This document shows, one piece after another, positions 50,284 to 59,651 of a stretch of 64,000 nt of DNA. The notes beneath the pieces are model-generated. The model did no database searches, had not been told where the DNA came from, and saw only the letters and a program-made list of their open reading frames with translations. This DNA comes from Lachnospiraceae bacterium. Its GTDB lineage: Bacteria > Bacillota > Clostridia > Lachnospirales > Lachnospiraceae. Every line of letters begins with the position of its first letter. Within the stretch, counting starts at the first letter, position 1. A program made the position numbers and the translations under genes. The stretch lies in NCBI GenBank assembly GCA_902363675.1, contig CABJAV010000011.1:1-64000 (forward strand). The letters run 5' to 3'.

Positions 50284-51197
50284 GCATAAGCGAACAAGCT
50301 TTTATTGTAGTACTGATCCTCAATACTCTGGTCGCTGTGATCTATGGCATCTGGAACTTTATTCAATGCAGGATTCGGGAAAAAAGTGTCAAGGAATATA
50401 TGATTCGTATGGTGATCATGTTGATGTGTCCGGTGGTCGGCCCGATGTTTTTTGCGGTGATAAAACTTATTGGAGTATTGTTTTTCCGACAGAATGTGGA
50501 TTTGGCAGATGTCATCTTTTCGAAGGAACGTGTCACGACATATCTTCATGCGGATGAAGAGCAGGAAAGTAATGTTGTCCCTATTGAAGAGGCATTGGTT
50601 ATATGTGATAAGGGAAATCTGCGAAATCTTATGATGAATGTGGTGCGGGGAGATGTAGAAGAATCTCTGGCATCCATTGCGTTGGCATTGAACAGCGATG
50701 ATTCAGAGACTTCCCATTATGCAGCAACCGTTCTTCGTGATGTATTGAATGATTTCCGTGCCCACACACAGGAATTGTTTATTGTCATGAACCGGAATGA
50801 GAAAGATTCCTGTGAATATGCGTGTCTGTTGATTGAATATATGAATGGCGTCCTCAAACAGGAAGTTTTTCAGGAAGCAGAGCAGCGTTCCTTTGTGGAT
50901 ATGATGGAGAAAGCCTGTGATTATTTGTATGAGAGAGATTGGAGGAGACTCACCCCGCAGTATATTGGATGGCTTTGCAATCTGCTCTTGAAAATCCAAT
51001 CTTATGATAAAATGAAATTGTGGAGTGACAGAGGCCGTGATATGTATCCGGATGAATTGATCATCTATGTATGTTATTTGAAATATTATTTTACGGTCGG
51101 AAAGAAAAAGCAGTTTTTTGAAGAATTAGACCGATTGAAACAATCGGATATAGTCATTGACAAAGAGACACTGGAACTGATTCGTACATTCAGTTAA
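50280..51197 (+). CDS. pelE: PelE-like membrane protein
   Basis: 305 residues. Two N-terminal membrane helices (AFIVVLILNTLVAVIYGIWN; MVIMLMCPVVGPMFFAVIKL) are followed by a cytoplasmic helical-repeat region (~110-305) that looks TPR-like (SIALALNSDDSETSHYAATV ... MKLWSDRGRDMYPDELIIYV). PelE in Pseudomonas has the same order of parts and contacts PelD and PelG in the membrane synthase. The assignment rests on architecture and position between pelD-like and pelA/F/G-like genes. It starts by ATGA overlap with the previous gene. Confidence 0.7.
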   Translation: MSISEQAFIVVLILNTLVAVIYGIWNFIQCRIREKSVKEYMIRMVIMLMCPVVGPMFFAVIKLIGVLFFRQNVDLADVIFSKERVTTYLHADEEQESNVVPIEEALVICDKGNLRNLMMNVVRGDVEESLASIALALNSDDSETSHYAATVLRDVLNDFRAHTQELFIVMNRNEKDSCEYACLLIEYMNGVLKQEVFQEAEQRSFVDMMEKACDYLYERDWRRLTPQYIGWLCNLLLKIQSYDKMKLWSDRGRDMYPDELIIYVCYLKYYFTVGKKKQFFEELDRLKQSDIVIDKETLELIRTFS

Positions 51198-51219
51198 TTC
51201 TTTGTCGGAAAGGAGTGCT

Positions 51220-53109
51220 ATGGTATCGCGCCGTAATTATCTTACCGTCGCCATTATGATGCTGATTCTGTTTTTTATGTTTCAGTTTACCGGTGTAATG
51301 AAAAATCAGTTAAATGAATACGGAGTAAACGAGTACGACCAGAGCACGTATACGCATTTGAACGCGGAAAACACATTTTCCGACACAGTTTCAGGAAGTA
51401 GTGCATCAGCGGATGTCTTTTATGTCGGTGCGGTTGGTGGAGATGTCGCAAAAGTAGTATCCTCCTGGTGTGAGTATTCAAAGAGAACACTGCAGACATA
51501 CCAGACATTGTCTGCCTGTGAGACAGTCCCGGAAAATCAGTTGATCATTCTTGATGGACTTACAACAGTCAGAACAGATGCAGACATCCTCATTTTGCAG
51601 GAATGGATTGACAAAGGTGTCAATATTATTTTTGCCCGGATGCCGGATATTTCTGTAATCCAAAAAAGTGCTCAATTAGAGCAGATGCTTGGAATCAACC
51701 GCATTGCGAGTACAAATGTCACCTTAAATGGTATGCATTTGTTTTCCGGATTCTTTCTTGGTGGAGAGCAGATTTATGAGGCGCAGAACAAGGAAGACGA
51801 AAAGAGGCAGGATTTAGATCATAACATTCCGTGGTATGTGACCGGGGCAGGAACGAAAACGTATCTGGTGGGTACGCTTACTGATGAAGTCTTTGATCAG
51901 ACAGTGCCTCGAAGTTTGTTAGAAGAGTTTTCAAATATGGAGAAGACTTCTGTAAAAAATAATCTTTTGCCTGCTGTTATATGGCGGTATGGAACGACCA
52001 ATTCCAAGGTGTTCTGTGTGAATGATGATTTCCTTACGGATGTGTCAGGCATTGGCATTTTGTCAGCAATGACAGCACAGATCAGCGATTATGAAATTTA
52101 TCCTGTAGTCAATGCACAGAATCTGGTAGCGGCAGATATGTCTGCGTTCAGTTCGGAAAATGAAGAAAAAATGCAGGAACTGTATGCGCAGTCTGCATCA
52201 GCTGTATACCGTGAGATTATATGGCCGTCTCTTGTGGCACTGCAGGAGACAACAGGTGCAAAGCTTACCTGTATGGTTTCTCCACAGTTTACGTATGATG
52301 ATGAGCAGGAGCCGGATAGCTCAGAAGTAGCATATTATTTGAAGCAGTTAAAAGAGCAGGATGGGGAACTGGGCTGGAGTGCTACGAACCGTTCGAATCT
52401 GTCTGTTTCAGAAAAACTTATGTTTGACAAACCGTTCTGGAAAGACTATGGAGCTGATTATAAGATTACATCGGCCTACCTGAGGGATGGCAGCCAGAAA
52501 GCTGACGCAGTACAGGCCTTGAAAAATGAAGATGTCCGCACAGTTGTGGTGTCGGATGATGATAGTACGAGTCCGATTATTTCCTATGCGGGTGAAAATA
52601 TTACGCAGCAGAAAGTTATGAGTGCAGGAATCACACATACATTTTCGGACGATTTGAAACTTCGAAGTATGGAGACCGCGCTCGGTTATTCCAATATTAC
52701 GTTGGACTTACTTTCGGTTACATATCCGGAGACAGAGCAGGATTCCTGGGAAAAAATGCTAAGAAAACTTTCTCCGAATCTGACAACGTTCTGGAAGCCT
52801 TTTGAGGCTTTTACACATACAACACTATCGGAAAGTGACCAGAGAATCCGCCGTTTTCTTGCAATTGATTACGAGCAGGAGCGCCAGAATAACAACATTA
52901 CGGTTAAGGTGGACAACTTTGATCAGCAGGCATGGTTTGTACTGCGTTTGAATGGTGAGACTGTCAAATCGGTAAAAGGCGGGAAATCTACCAGAATCGA
53001 AGACGGTGCATATCTGATTTGTGCAGAAAAAGATACAATTACGATCAAAGTTGGCAGAAAGAGCGGTATGTATTACGGCAGCGGACAGAAAAGTGGTGAA
53101 CAGGAATGA
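51220..53109 (+). CDS. Membrane-anchored DUF2194/PelA-like polysaccharide deacetylase-like protein
   Basis: 629 residues from ATG 51220 with AAAGGAG 5 bases upstream (a TTG at 51202 is an alternative). One N-terminal anchor (YLTVAIMMLILFFMFQFTGV) is followed by an extracellular part. Residues ~60-260 have a receiver-like alpha/beta rhythm (DVFYVGAVGGDVAKVVSSWC, NQLIILDGLTTVR). The middle (~270-520) resembles the DUF2194 deacetylase-like domains that take the place of PelA in Gram-positive pel clusters. The end is a strand-rich domain. Classical deacetylase metal motifs are not obvious. Its place before pelF fits a modifier of the secreted polymer. Confidence 0.6.
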   Translation: MVSRRNYLTVAIMMLILFFMFQFTGVMKNQLNEYGVNEYDQSTYTHLNAENTFSDTVSGSSASADVFYVGAVGGDVAKVVSSWCEYSKRTLQTYQTLSACETVPENQLIILDGLTTVRTDADILILQEWIDKGVNIIFARMPDISVIQKSAQLEQMLGINRIASTNVTLNGMHLFSGFFLGGEQIYEAQNKEDEKRQDLDHNIPWYVTGAGTKTYLVGTLTDEVFDQTVPRSLLEEFSNMEKTSVKNNLLPAVIWRYGTTNSKVFCVNDDFLTDVSGIGILSAMTAQISDYEIYPVVNAQNLVAADMSAFSSENEEKMQELYAQSASAVYREIIWPSLVALQETTGAKLTCMVSPQFTYDDEQEPDSSEVAYYLKQLKEQDGELGWSATNRSNLSVSEKLMFDKPFWKDYGADYKITSAYLRDGSQKADAVQALKNEDVRTVVVSDDDSTSPIISYAGENITQQKVMSAGITHTFSDDLKLRSMETALGYSNITLDLLSVTYPETEQDSWEKMLRKLSPNLTTFWKPFEAFTHTTLSESDQRIRRFLAIDYEQERQNNNITVKVDNFDQQAWFVLRLNGETVKSVKGGKSTRIEDGAYLICAEKDTITIKVGRKSGMYYGSGQKSGEQE

Positions 53110-54530
53110 GAATTTGTATTGTAGCAGAAGGCTGTTATCCATATGTGGTTGGAGGTGTTTCTAGTTGGGTCAACAGTATGATAAAAACATTTCCGGATTA
53201 TCAGTATACGGTTCTTTCCATTGTCGCAAACCGTTCTTTTCGTGGAAAGTTTGTGTATGATCTTCCGGAAAATGTAGTGGAAGTTCATGAATTATATTTG
53301 GAAGATTATGATTTCCGTAGAACAAAAAGCAATAAAATGCGGAAAATTAAGATGACAGATACGGAATTTGAAGCAATGAAAAGTCTTCTGATCAATCAGA
53401 AGGTAGATTGGGATACACTGTTCCGCTTTTTTGGCGAAAAAGATTTTTCGTTGAATGATCTGCTAATGGGACCACAATTTTTGCGGGCGGTAAAAGACTG
53501 CTATCGTATCCGTTATCCGGAAGTTATTTTTTCAGATTTCTTATGGACCATGCGTTCCATGTATCTGCCACTTTTTCTGGCGTTGAAAATAAAACTGCCG
53601 AAAGCGGATTTATATCACTGTGTCGCGACAGGATATGCCGGGGTGCTTGGAGCGATGGCAAAGCAGAGATATGGTTGTGGTCTGCTGATCTCGGAACATG
53701 GTATTTATACGAGGGAAAGAGAAGAGGAACTTATCCGTGCAAAATGGGTAGAGGGAATCTACAAAAATATATGGATTGAGCAGTTTCGAAAGATGTCTCA
53801 GCTGGCATACGATCGTGCCGACAAAGTGACAAGTTTATACGAACATGCCAGAGAATTGCAGATTGAACTGGGATGTCCGGAGGAAAAAACGCAGGTGACA
53901 CCAAATGGTGTAGATCCTTCTCGTTTTGAGAATCTCGTGGTTCTTCCGGAAATGCAGGATGATAAAATACATATTGGAGCAATCCTTCGAGTGACACCAA
54001 TCAAAGATGTAAAGACAATGATTCGTGCATTTGCCTATGCAAAGAAAAAAGTTCCGTCTCTCAAGCTTTGGATTATGGGACCGACAGATGAGGATGAAGA
54101 GTATGCAAAGGAATGCTTTTCGATGGTGGATCTTATGGAAATTGAGGATGTGGTATTTACCGGAAGAATTAATGTTTCGGAGTATATGGGAGGACTGGAT
54201 ATGACAATACTGACAAGTATCAGTGAGGGACAGCCTCTGACCATTCTGGAAAGTTATGCAGCACATAAACCTGTAATCGCAACAGATGTGGGAAATTGCC
54301 GGGGACTCATATATGGGGAAGATGACGATTTTGGAGAAGCTGGTATTCTTACCCATATTATGAATGTAGAGGAAATCGCGGATGCAATGATTCAGCTTGC
54401 AACGCATCCGAATCGAAGAAAGCGCATGGGAGAAAATGGATATAAACGTCTGATGCGCAAATATAAAGTAGTGGATATGCAAAAGACATATGAGCAGATT
54501 TACTGGTCATTTGAAGATATTGAGTGGTAA
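53106..54530 (+). CDS. pelF: PelF-like GT4 glycosyltransferase
   Basis: 474 residues. It begins MRICIVAEGCYPYVVGGVSS and has the PelF pattern W..SMIKTFPDYQYTVLSIVA. In the C-terminal half the GT4 nucleotide site is clear: NGVDPSRFEN, ILRVTPIKDVKTMIRAFAYA, and the EX7E motif SEGQPLTILESYAAHKPVIA. PelF polymerises N-acetylated sugars from UDP donors in the cytoplasm and hands the chain to PelG. Pseudomonas PelF is about 507 residues. It overlaps the preceding gene by 4 bases. Confidence 0.92.
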   Translation: MRICIVAEGCYPYVVGGVSSWVNSMIKTFPDYQYTVLSIVANRSFRGKFVYDLPENVVEVHELYLEDYDFRRTKSNKMRKIKMTDTEFEAMKSLLINQKVDWDTLFRFFGEKDFSLNDLLMGPQFLRAVKDCYRIRYPEVIFSDFLWTMRSMYLPLFLALKIKLPKADLYHCVATGYAGVLGAMAKQRYGCGLLISEHGIYTREREEELIRAKWVEGIYKNIWIEQFRKMSQLAYDRADKVTSLYEHARELQIELGCPEEKTQVTPNGVDPSRFENLVVLPEMQDDKIHIGAILRVTPIKDVKTMIRAFAYAKKKVPSLKLWIMGPTDEDEEYAKECFSMVDLMEIEDVVFTGRINVSEYMGGLDMTILTSISEGQPLTILESYAAHKPVIATDVGNCRGLIYGEDDDFGEAGILTHIMNVEEIADAMIQLATHPNRRKRMGENGYKRLMRKYKVVDMQKTYEQIYWSFEDIEW

Positions 54531-54545
54531 GGAGCGAAGAAAACG

Positions 54546-56021
54546 ATGGCTGGAATAGGAGTCAGACTAAAAAGAATATATGAAAAACAGACTCTCGTGG
54601 CGCATCTGGTAGGATTTGCATACAGTATTATGGTTACCATTGCACCGATGCTGGTGGTCATCGGTACGGTGATGCTGATGAGCATTGTTCTGGGATATGA
54701 CCAGGTGGGATATGCCAGAAGAGGGCTTTTTGCAGGAACAATACTGTATATTTTCATCTTTTCTCTTTTGACGGCAGCGCCTTTTAATGCGGTGTTGTCC
54801 CGTTACATGTCAGATGTGATTTATGAGGAAAAATATGAAAATATATTGCCATGCTATAATATTGGTATGCTGTTGAATCTGATTTTAAGCTGTGCGCTTG
54901 GCATTCCGTTTTGTATCTGGGAACGAGTGGTAGGCGGTGTCAATCTGCTGTTCGTATTTACCGGATTTTGTGGATACATATCGCTTGTACTTGTATTTTA
55001 TTCGATGCTTTATTTGTCAATTTGTAAAGATTATCAGAAGATTTCTTTTTTCTTTATAGACGGGATGATATTCGCATTTTTATTTTCGGTAATTTTGGTA
55101 AAACTTCTTCATAGAGAAGTGGTGTACAGTATGGTCCTTTCGCTGTCCTGCGGTTTTTTTGTAACAGCAGTATTAGAAGGTGCGACGATCAAAAGGTATT
55201 TCAAGAAGAACAGCAACCGATACAAAGAAGTTCTTGCGTATTTCAAAAAATACTGGCAGCTTGTGGCAATCAATTTCCTGTATACATTGGGATTATATAT
55301 TCATAACTTTGTTTTCTGGAATACGGATATGAAAATGGTGGTAGCAAAGTCGTTTGTTTATGCACCATCGTATGACATGGCAACCTGTATTGCAATGTTT
55401 ACCAATATTTCCGCTACGATCATTTTTATCTCCCGTGTGGAGATGCATTTTCATGAGAGGTATCGGGCATACTCGGAGGCAGTCATTGGTGGGCGTTGGG
55501 AAGATATCCGTAATGCAAAGGATCGCATGTTCCGGCAGATTTCGTCGGAACTGCTCAACCTGGTACGTATCCAGTTTATTATTTCGGTGGTGATCTACAT
55601 TCTATGTGTGATTGTACTTCCTCGGTTTGGCTTTGCCGGACTGGTTATGCAGATTTATCCGTGCGTTGCAGCAGGATATTTTATCCTTTTTCTGCTATAT
55701 TCAGAAATTATTTTTCTGTACTATTTTAATGATATGGCAGGGGCAATGCTTTCTTCGCTGGTCTTTTGTGCTGTGGTCTTTGCGGGAAGCATTTTGTCGA
55801 GTCATTTATCAACAATTTGGTACGGACTGGGCGTTGTGCTTGGAAGCTTCGCCGGATTTACCGTAGCATATTTTCGTATTCGCTGGCTGGAGAGACATTT
55901 GGATGAGCATATTTTTTGTCGCGGAATTCTGTTCCCTGTGAAGAGAGGAAAGATGCCGGATTCCTGCGTATATAAACGTGATGATAAGAAAAAACGCAGA
56001 CGAAAGGAGAAAACAAAATGA
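54546..56021 (+). CDS. pelG: PelG-like polysaccharide transporter (MOP/MATE superfamily)
   Basis: 491 residues, about twelve membrane helices. The N-terminal MAGIGVRLKRIYEKQTLVAH and the segment VTIAPMLVVIGTVMLM are the typical PelG start. FWNTDMKMVVAKSFVYAPSY and NISATIIFISRVEMHFHERY are further family blocks. It moves the Pel-type chain across the membrane together with PelD and PelE. The C-terminal tail is very basic (YKRDDKKKRRRKEKTK). The gene follows pelF after 15 bases, with AAGGAG upstream. Confidence 0.9.
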   Translation: MAGIGVRLKRIYEKQTLVAHLVGFAYSIMVTIAPMLVVIGTVMLMSIVLGYDQVGYARRGLFAGTILYIFIFSLLTAAPFNAVLSRYMSDVIYEEKYENILPCYNIGMLLNLILSCALGIPFCIWERVVGGVNLLFVFTGFCGYISLVLVFYSMLYLSICKDYQKISFFFIDGMIFAFLFSVILVKLLHREVVYSMVLSLSCGFFVTAVLEGATIKRYFKKNSNRYKEVLAYFKKYWQLVAINFLYTLGLYIHNFVFWNTDMKMVVAKSFVYAPSYDMATCIAMFTNISATIIFISRVEMHFHERYRAYSEAVIGGRWEDIRNAKDRMFRQISSELLNLVRIQFIISVVIYILCVIVLPRFGFAGLVMQIYPCVAAGYFILFLLYSEIIFLYYFNDMAGAMLSSLVFCAVVFAGSILSSHLSTIWYGLGVVLGSFAGFTVAYFRIRWLERHLDEHIFCRGILFPVKRGKMPDSCVYKRDDKKKRRRKEKTK

Positions 56022-56392
56022 TGACAATAATAAGAATTTTGATGGTTGGAACCGGAATTTTGTTTTTGGTTCTTGCGTTCTGGGCATATACCAGACAGAA
56101 ACTAAATGACAGTATGGCATTGATTTGGGCGTTTGTTTCCATTGCCCTGGTGATTACGGGAGCAGTACCTGCAGTGTCAAAACATTTGAGCGAGAGCCTC
56201 TTGATCTTCATGTTTATTATTTGTCTGCTTTTATTGTTTTTGCTGTTTAAAGTAAGCAAGGCGGTGTCAGTGTTGAGTATGAAAAATCAGGAGCTGGCCA
56301 TGCAGGTATCGCTTTTGAATCAGGAAAATGAAAGAATTTTACACAAGCTGGGGATTTTGACGGATGAGAAAAAAGATTCTGTTCGTGATTAA
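56018..56392 (+). CDS. DUF2304 family membrane protein
   Basis: 124 residues with three membrane helices and a C-terminal coiled coil (SMKNQELAMQVSLLNQENER). The layout is typical of DUF2304, a small partner of GT2 enzymes that build lipid-linked sugars. Here the matching GT2 is two genes downstream (57583). It overlaps pelG by 4 bases and the following GT4 gene by 29 bases, so expression is tightly coupled. Confidence 0.82.
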   Translation: MMTIIRILMVGTGILFLVLAFWAYTRQKLNDSMALIWAFVSIALVITGAVPAVSKHLSESLLIFMFIICLLLLFLLFKVSKAVSVLSMKNQELAMQVSLLNQENERILHKLGILTDEKKDSVRD

Positions 56393-57566
56393 CACACTGA
56401 GTCGGGCGGGGGCCGAAATGGCACTGCTGGAATGGTTACGAAAATTGGATAAAGAAGATACTTACGAACTTTCACTGTTTGTTCTGATGGGGCAGGGAGA
56501 AATGATTGACCAGCTTCCGTCAGGAGTACATGTGGTGAATGAACGTTATATCAGAACCTCTGTATTAGAAGAGAATGGAAAAAAGCAGATGTATCGAACC
56601 ATCCGTCATGCGGCAGCCGTGCATGGAAATGCGTTGCGGTTAACTGTATATATGATTCGTGCATTAGGTCATATGATCAAAACAAAACGGATACAGCCGG
56701 ACAAACTCTTGTGGCGCATGATAGCGGATGGCGCAGAACGACAGAACGAAACCTATGATCTGGCAGTGGCATATCTCGAAGGCGGATCAGCTTACTATGT
56801 TGCAGATCATGTAAATGCAAAAAAGAAGGCGGCTTTTATACATATTGATTATACGCAGGCAGGATATACCAGACAGCTGGATCGTGATTGTTATACAAAA
56901 TTTGATGCGGTATTTCCAATTGGAGAGAACGTCGAAAAGAAATTTCTTGAAGTATATCCGGAGTGCAAATCATATACTCATGTTTTCCATAATGTGATCA
57001 ATCAGGATATGATTTGTCGAAAAGCGAAAAGTTATGGTGGTTTTTCCGATAATTATGATGGAATCCGGATTCTTACGGTAGGAAGGCTTACTCCACAGAA
57101 ATCATATCCGACAGCGATTGCAACCATGGAAAAACTAAAAAAAGCAGGACTTAAAGCGAGATGGTATGTTTTAGGAGAAGGACCGGAGCGAAGCAATTTG
57201 GAAAAACAGATTGAACAAGCGGGGCTTACCGAAGATTTTCTTCTCTTGGGAGCTGTGGATAATCCGTATCCGTATTTTGCACAGACGGATTTATATGTGC
57301 ATGCGACCATGTTTGAGGGGAAAAGTATTGCGATTCAGGAAGCACAGACATTAGGATGCGCAATCGTGGCATCAGACAGCAACGAAGAACAGATTACGGA
57401 CGGAGTGGATGGATTTGTCCGGCCGTTGAAGCCGGAAGCACTTGCGAAAGCAATTCTACAGCTTGCAGGAAATGCAAAGATGCGGGAAACTTTTGGAAAA
57501 GCGGCGATGCAGCACACAGTGACCTATGAAGAAGATAAAAAGTTATTGGATAATTTATTAAGATGA
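56364..57566 (+). CDS. GT4 family glycosyltransferase
   Basis: 400 residues. N-terminal MRKKILFVINTLSRAGAEMA is the acceptor-domain start of GT4 enzymes. The donor site has ILTVGRLTPQKSYPTAIATM, YVLGEGPERSNLEKQIEQAG, LLLGAVDNPYPYFAQTDLYV and the EX7E-like EGKSIAIQEAQTLGCAIVAS. It adds one sugar to a lipid-linked or chain intermediate; donor and acceptor are unknown. The start lies inside the DUF2304 gene. Confidence 0.92.
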   Translation: MRKKILFVINTLSRAGAEMALLEWLRKLDKEDTYELSLFVLMGQGEMIDQLPSGVHVVNERYIRTSVLEENGKKQMYRTIRHAAAVHGNALRLTVYMIRALGHMIKTKRIQPDKLLWRMIADGAERQNETYDLAVAYLEGGSAYYVADHVNAKKKAAFIHIDYTQAGYTRQLDRDCYTKFDAVFPIGENVEKKFLEVYPECKSYTHVFHNVINQDMICRKAKSYGGFSDNYDGIRILTVGRLTPQKSYPTAIATMEKLKKAGLKARWYVLGEGPERSNLEKQIEQAGLTEDFLLLGAVDNPYPYFAQTDLYVHATMFEGKSIAIQEAQTLGCAIVASDSNEEQITDGVDGFVRPLKPEALAKAILQLAGNAKMRETFGKAAMQHTVTYEEDKKLLDNLLR

Positions 57567-57582
57567 TAAATGAGGGACGGCT

Positions 57583-58374
57583 ATGGATAAAAAAGGACAT
57601 AAAGAATTACTCATTATTATGCCAGCCTACAACGAAGAAAAGAACATTGGAAAAGTACTCGAACAGTTGGAACGGGCGGGGGTATGTGAATATGCGGATG
57701 TTCTCGTAATGAATGATGCCTCTTCGGATGCTACGAACTGGCTGGTAAAGGCACGGGGATATACGTTAGTAACCCATGTTTTTAATCTGGGATATGGAAG
57801 CGCATTACAGCTTGGGTATAAATATGCAATCCGGCGCAAGTATCATTATGTCATTCAGATGGATGCAGATGGGCAGCATGATGTTTGCAATATTCCGGTG
57901 TTGTATAAAAAACTTAAGAAACAGGATGCAGATGGAAGATGTCCGGATATTGTGTTGGGGTCACGCTTTTTGAAAGAAAGTGAAGCTTATCCGACTTCTC
58001 ATAAAAAGAAGATTGCTTATCGTCTGTTCCGGTGGATGATTCGTGTCATTGCAGGAAAAAAGATTTCTGATCCAACTACGGGATTACAGGGACTGAATCG
58101 TAAGGCGGTGCTGTATTATTCCAAATACAAACATTTTGATGATAAGTATCCGGATGCAAATATGATTGTTCAGATGCTGCTTCTGGGATTTAAAATTGAG
58201 GAAGTACCGGCGGTTATGCATCCGCGTAACAATGGAGTCAGTATGCATCACGGATTGAAACCGATTATGTACATGTTTCGTATGGTGTTTTCTATTTTGG
58301 CGGTTACATTTCGTATAAAGGTTTTAAAAGTAGATGCGGGAGCAGGGATGCAGGATGTTTTTGAAAAAGAGTGA
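57583..58374 (+). CDS. GT2 family glycosyltransferase (DPM1/polyprenyl-phosphate type)
   Basis: 263 residues. Motifs: MPAYNEEKNIGKVLEQLERA (donor loop), MDADGQHD (DxD-like metal site), SRFLKESEAYPTSHKKKIAY and DPTTGLQGLNRKAV. It lacks the membrane tail of some relatives, and the DUF2304 protein upstream may provide the anchor. Such enzymes transfer a sugar to polyprenyl phosphate. The start has GAGGGACGG upstream. Confidence 0.9.
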   Translation: MDKKGHKELLIIMPAYNEEKNIGKVLEQLERAGVCEYADVLVMNDASSDATNWLVKARGYTLVTHVFNLGYGSALQLGYKYAIRRKYHYVIQMDADGQHDVCNIPVLYKKLKKQDADGRCPDIVLGSRFLKESEAYPTSHKKKIAYRLFRWMIRVIAGKKISDPTTGLQGLNRKAVLYYSKYKHFDDKYPDANMIVQMLLLGFKIEEVPAVMHPRNNGVSMHHGLKPIMYMFRMVFSILAVTFRIKVLKVDAGAGMQDVFEKE

Positions 58375-59623
58375 ATATAAATATAAGTTGCGACCGGCTT
58401 TGAATCGGGAGAACATACAACCGCAGCCATACTACAGTCCGGGGCGTGGCTGGTATCATATATATACATTCTGTCCGGGAAAGAAAGATGTGGAACAGTT
58501 AAAATGGCTTCCGTTGGAAGAACAGGAATCACTCGTTTTGTTACGGTTGGACATCGGGCAGTTTCGGGAAAAAGAAATTGACAGGGATACATTGCTTTTT
58601 ACAGAAATGATATTGAAACGGTTTCAGAATGCGAAAAAAGATATCATACTTCGTATTTGTTATGATACCAATGGAAATGGACTGGCTTCTGAACCATCCA
58701 CACTGATGCGTGTGATGGAACATATGAACCAGTTGGGACCGGTAGTTTCAACCTATGCAAAAAGCATTCTGGTGTCGCAGGGAATCTTTATCGGAAGCTG
58801 GGGGGAGATGCACTCCTCGAAGTTTATGCATCCGAAACAGATCCAGAAGCTTACAGAAACCTGGCGGCAGGCAACAAGCGGAATGATTCGTATTGCGTTG
58901 CGCAAACCGGCATTTACACGTATGCTGTATGCACCGGAAGAAAAAACGGATGTTTATGGACTTTACAATGACGCAATGCTTGCGAATGATACCGACATGG
59001 GGACATTCGGAACTGCATCAAGAGAAGAAAGTGGCTGGACGGACGCGTGGTGCATGGAGGATGAACTGCATTATATGCACAAGCAGATGACGCAGGTACC
59101 ATTAGGTGGAGAGGTTCTGTCTCCACAAGTGGAGAGAAATATTTCTTCGGAAGTGATATCTTATCTGAGAAAAATGCAGGTTTCTTATCTGAACAGTATT
59201 TATGATCCGCGATTTCTGGATATGTGGAAAGAAATTAAGGTGGAAGATGGAGAAAGCCTGTATGATTATGTGGGAAACCATCTGGGATACTGTCTGGAAG
59301 TAAAGCGGATGGTCTGGAAGAAAAGACAACTCATGTTTGTTGTAGTAAATACGGGGTTTGCGCCATTATACGATCGATGCAAAGCAAGAATCATTGCAAA
59401 AGGAACCGATGGGGATGTCGCGTATATGGATATTGGAATGGATTTTGGAAATATGTTGCCGGACGAACAGCGGGATGTTGTGATGGACTTTTCATGTCTG
59501 GTAAAAGATTCGGCATATGAGTTGTATTTAGAGACCAGACGAAGAAAAGACAATGCAAGAATCTGCTTTGTTGGACAGCAAAAGGACAGAGAGTTATATC
59601 TTGGCAGATTGGACGCTGTATAA
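58355..59623 (+). CDS. DUF4874/DUF4832 protein, probable TIM-barrel glycoside-hydrolase-like enzyme
   Basis: 422 residues from ATG 58355 (ATG 58334 is also possible and adds seven residues). No signal peptide is seen. Residues ~20-290 have the DUF4874 pattern: YYSPGRGWYHIYTF, RLDIGQF, DIILRICYDTNGNG and the IFIGSWGEMHSSKF block, where the Glu is a candidate catalytic acid in this TIM-barrel family. The rest (~300-410) is a strand-rich DUF4832 domain (LMFVVVNTGFAPLYDRCKAR). A role in trimming or editing the polymer is inferred from context. It overlaps the GT2 gene by 20 bases. Confidence 0.7.
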   Translation: MFLKKSEYKYKLRPALNRENIQPQPYYSPGRGWYHIYTFCPGKKDVEQLKWLPLEEQESLVLLRLDIGQFREKEIDRDTLLFTEMILKRFQNAKKDIILRICYDTNGNGLASEPSTLMRVMEHMNQLGPVVSTYAKSILVSQGIFIGSWGEMHSSKFMHPKQIQKLTETWRQATSGMIRIALRKPAFTRMLYAPEEKTDVYGLYNDAMLANDTDMGTFGTASREESGWTDAWCMEDELHYMHKQMTQVPLGGEVLSPQVERNISSEVISYLRKMQVSYLNSIYDPRFLDMWKEIKVEDGESLYDYVGNHLGYCLEVKRMVWKKRQLMFVVVNTGFAPLYDRCKARIIAKGTDGDVAYMDIGMDFGNMLPDEQRDVVMDFSCLVKDSAYELYLETRRRKDNARICFVGQQKDRELYLGRLDAV

Positions 59624-59651
59624 ATGGAAGTTATAGGGAATGGAAAGACAG

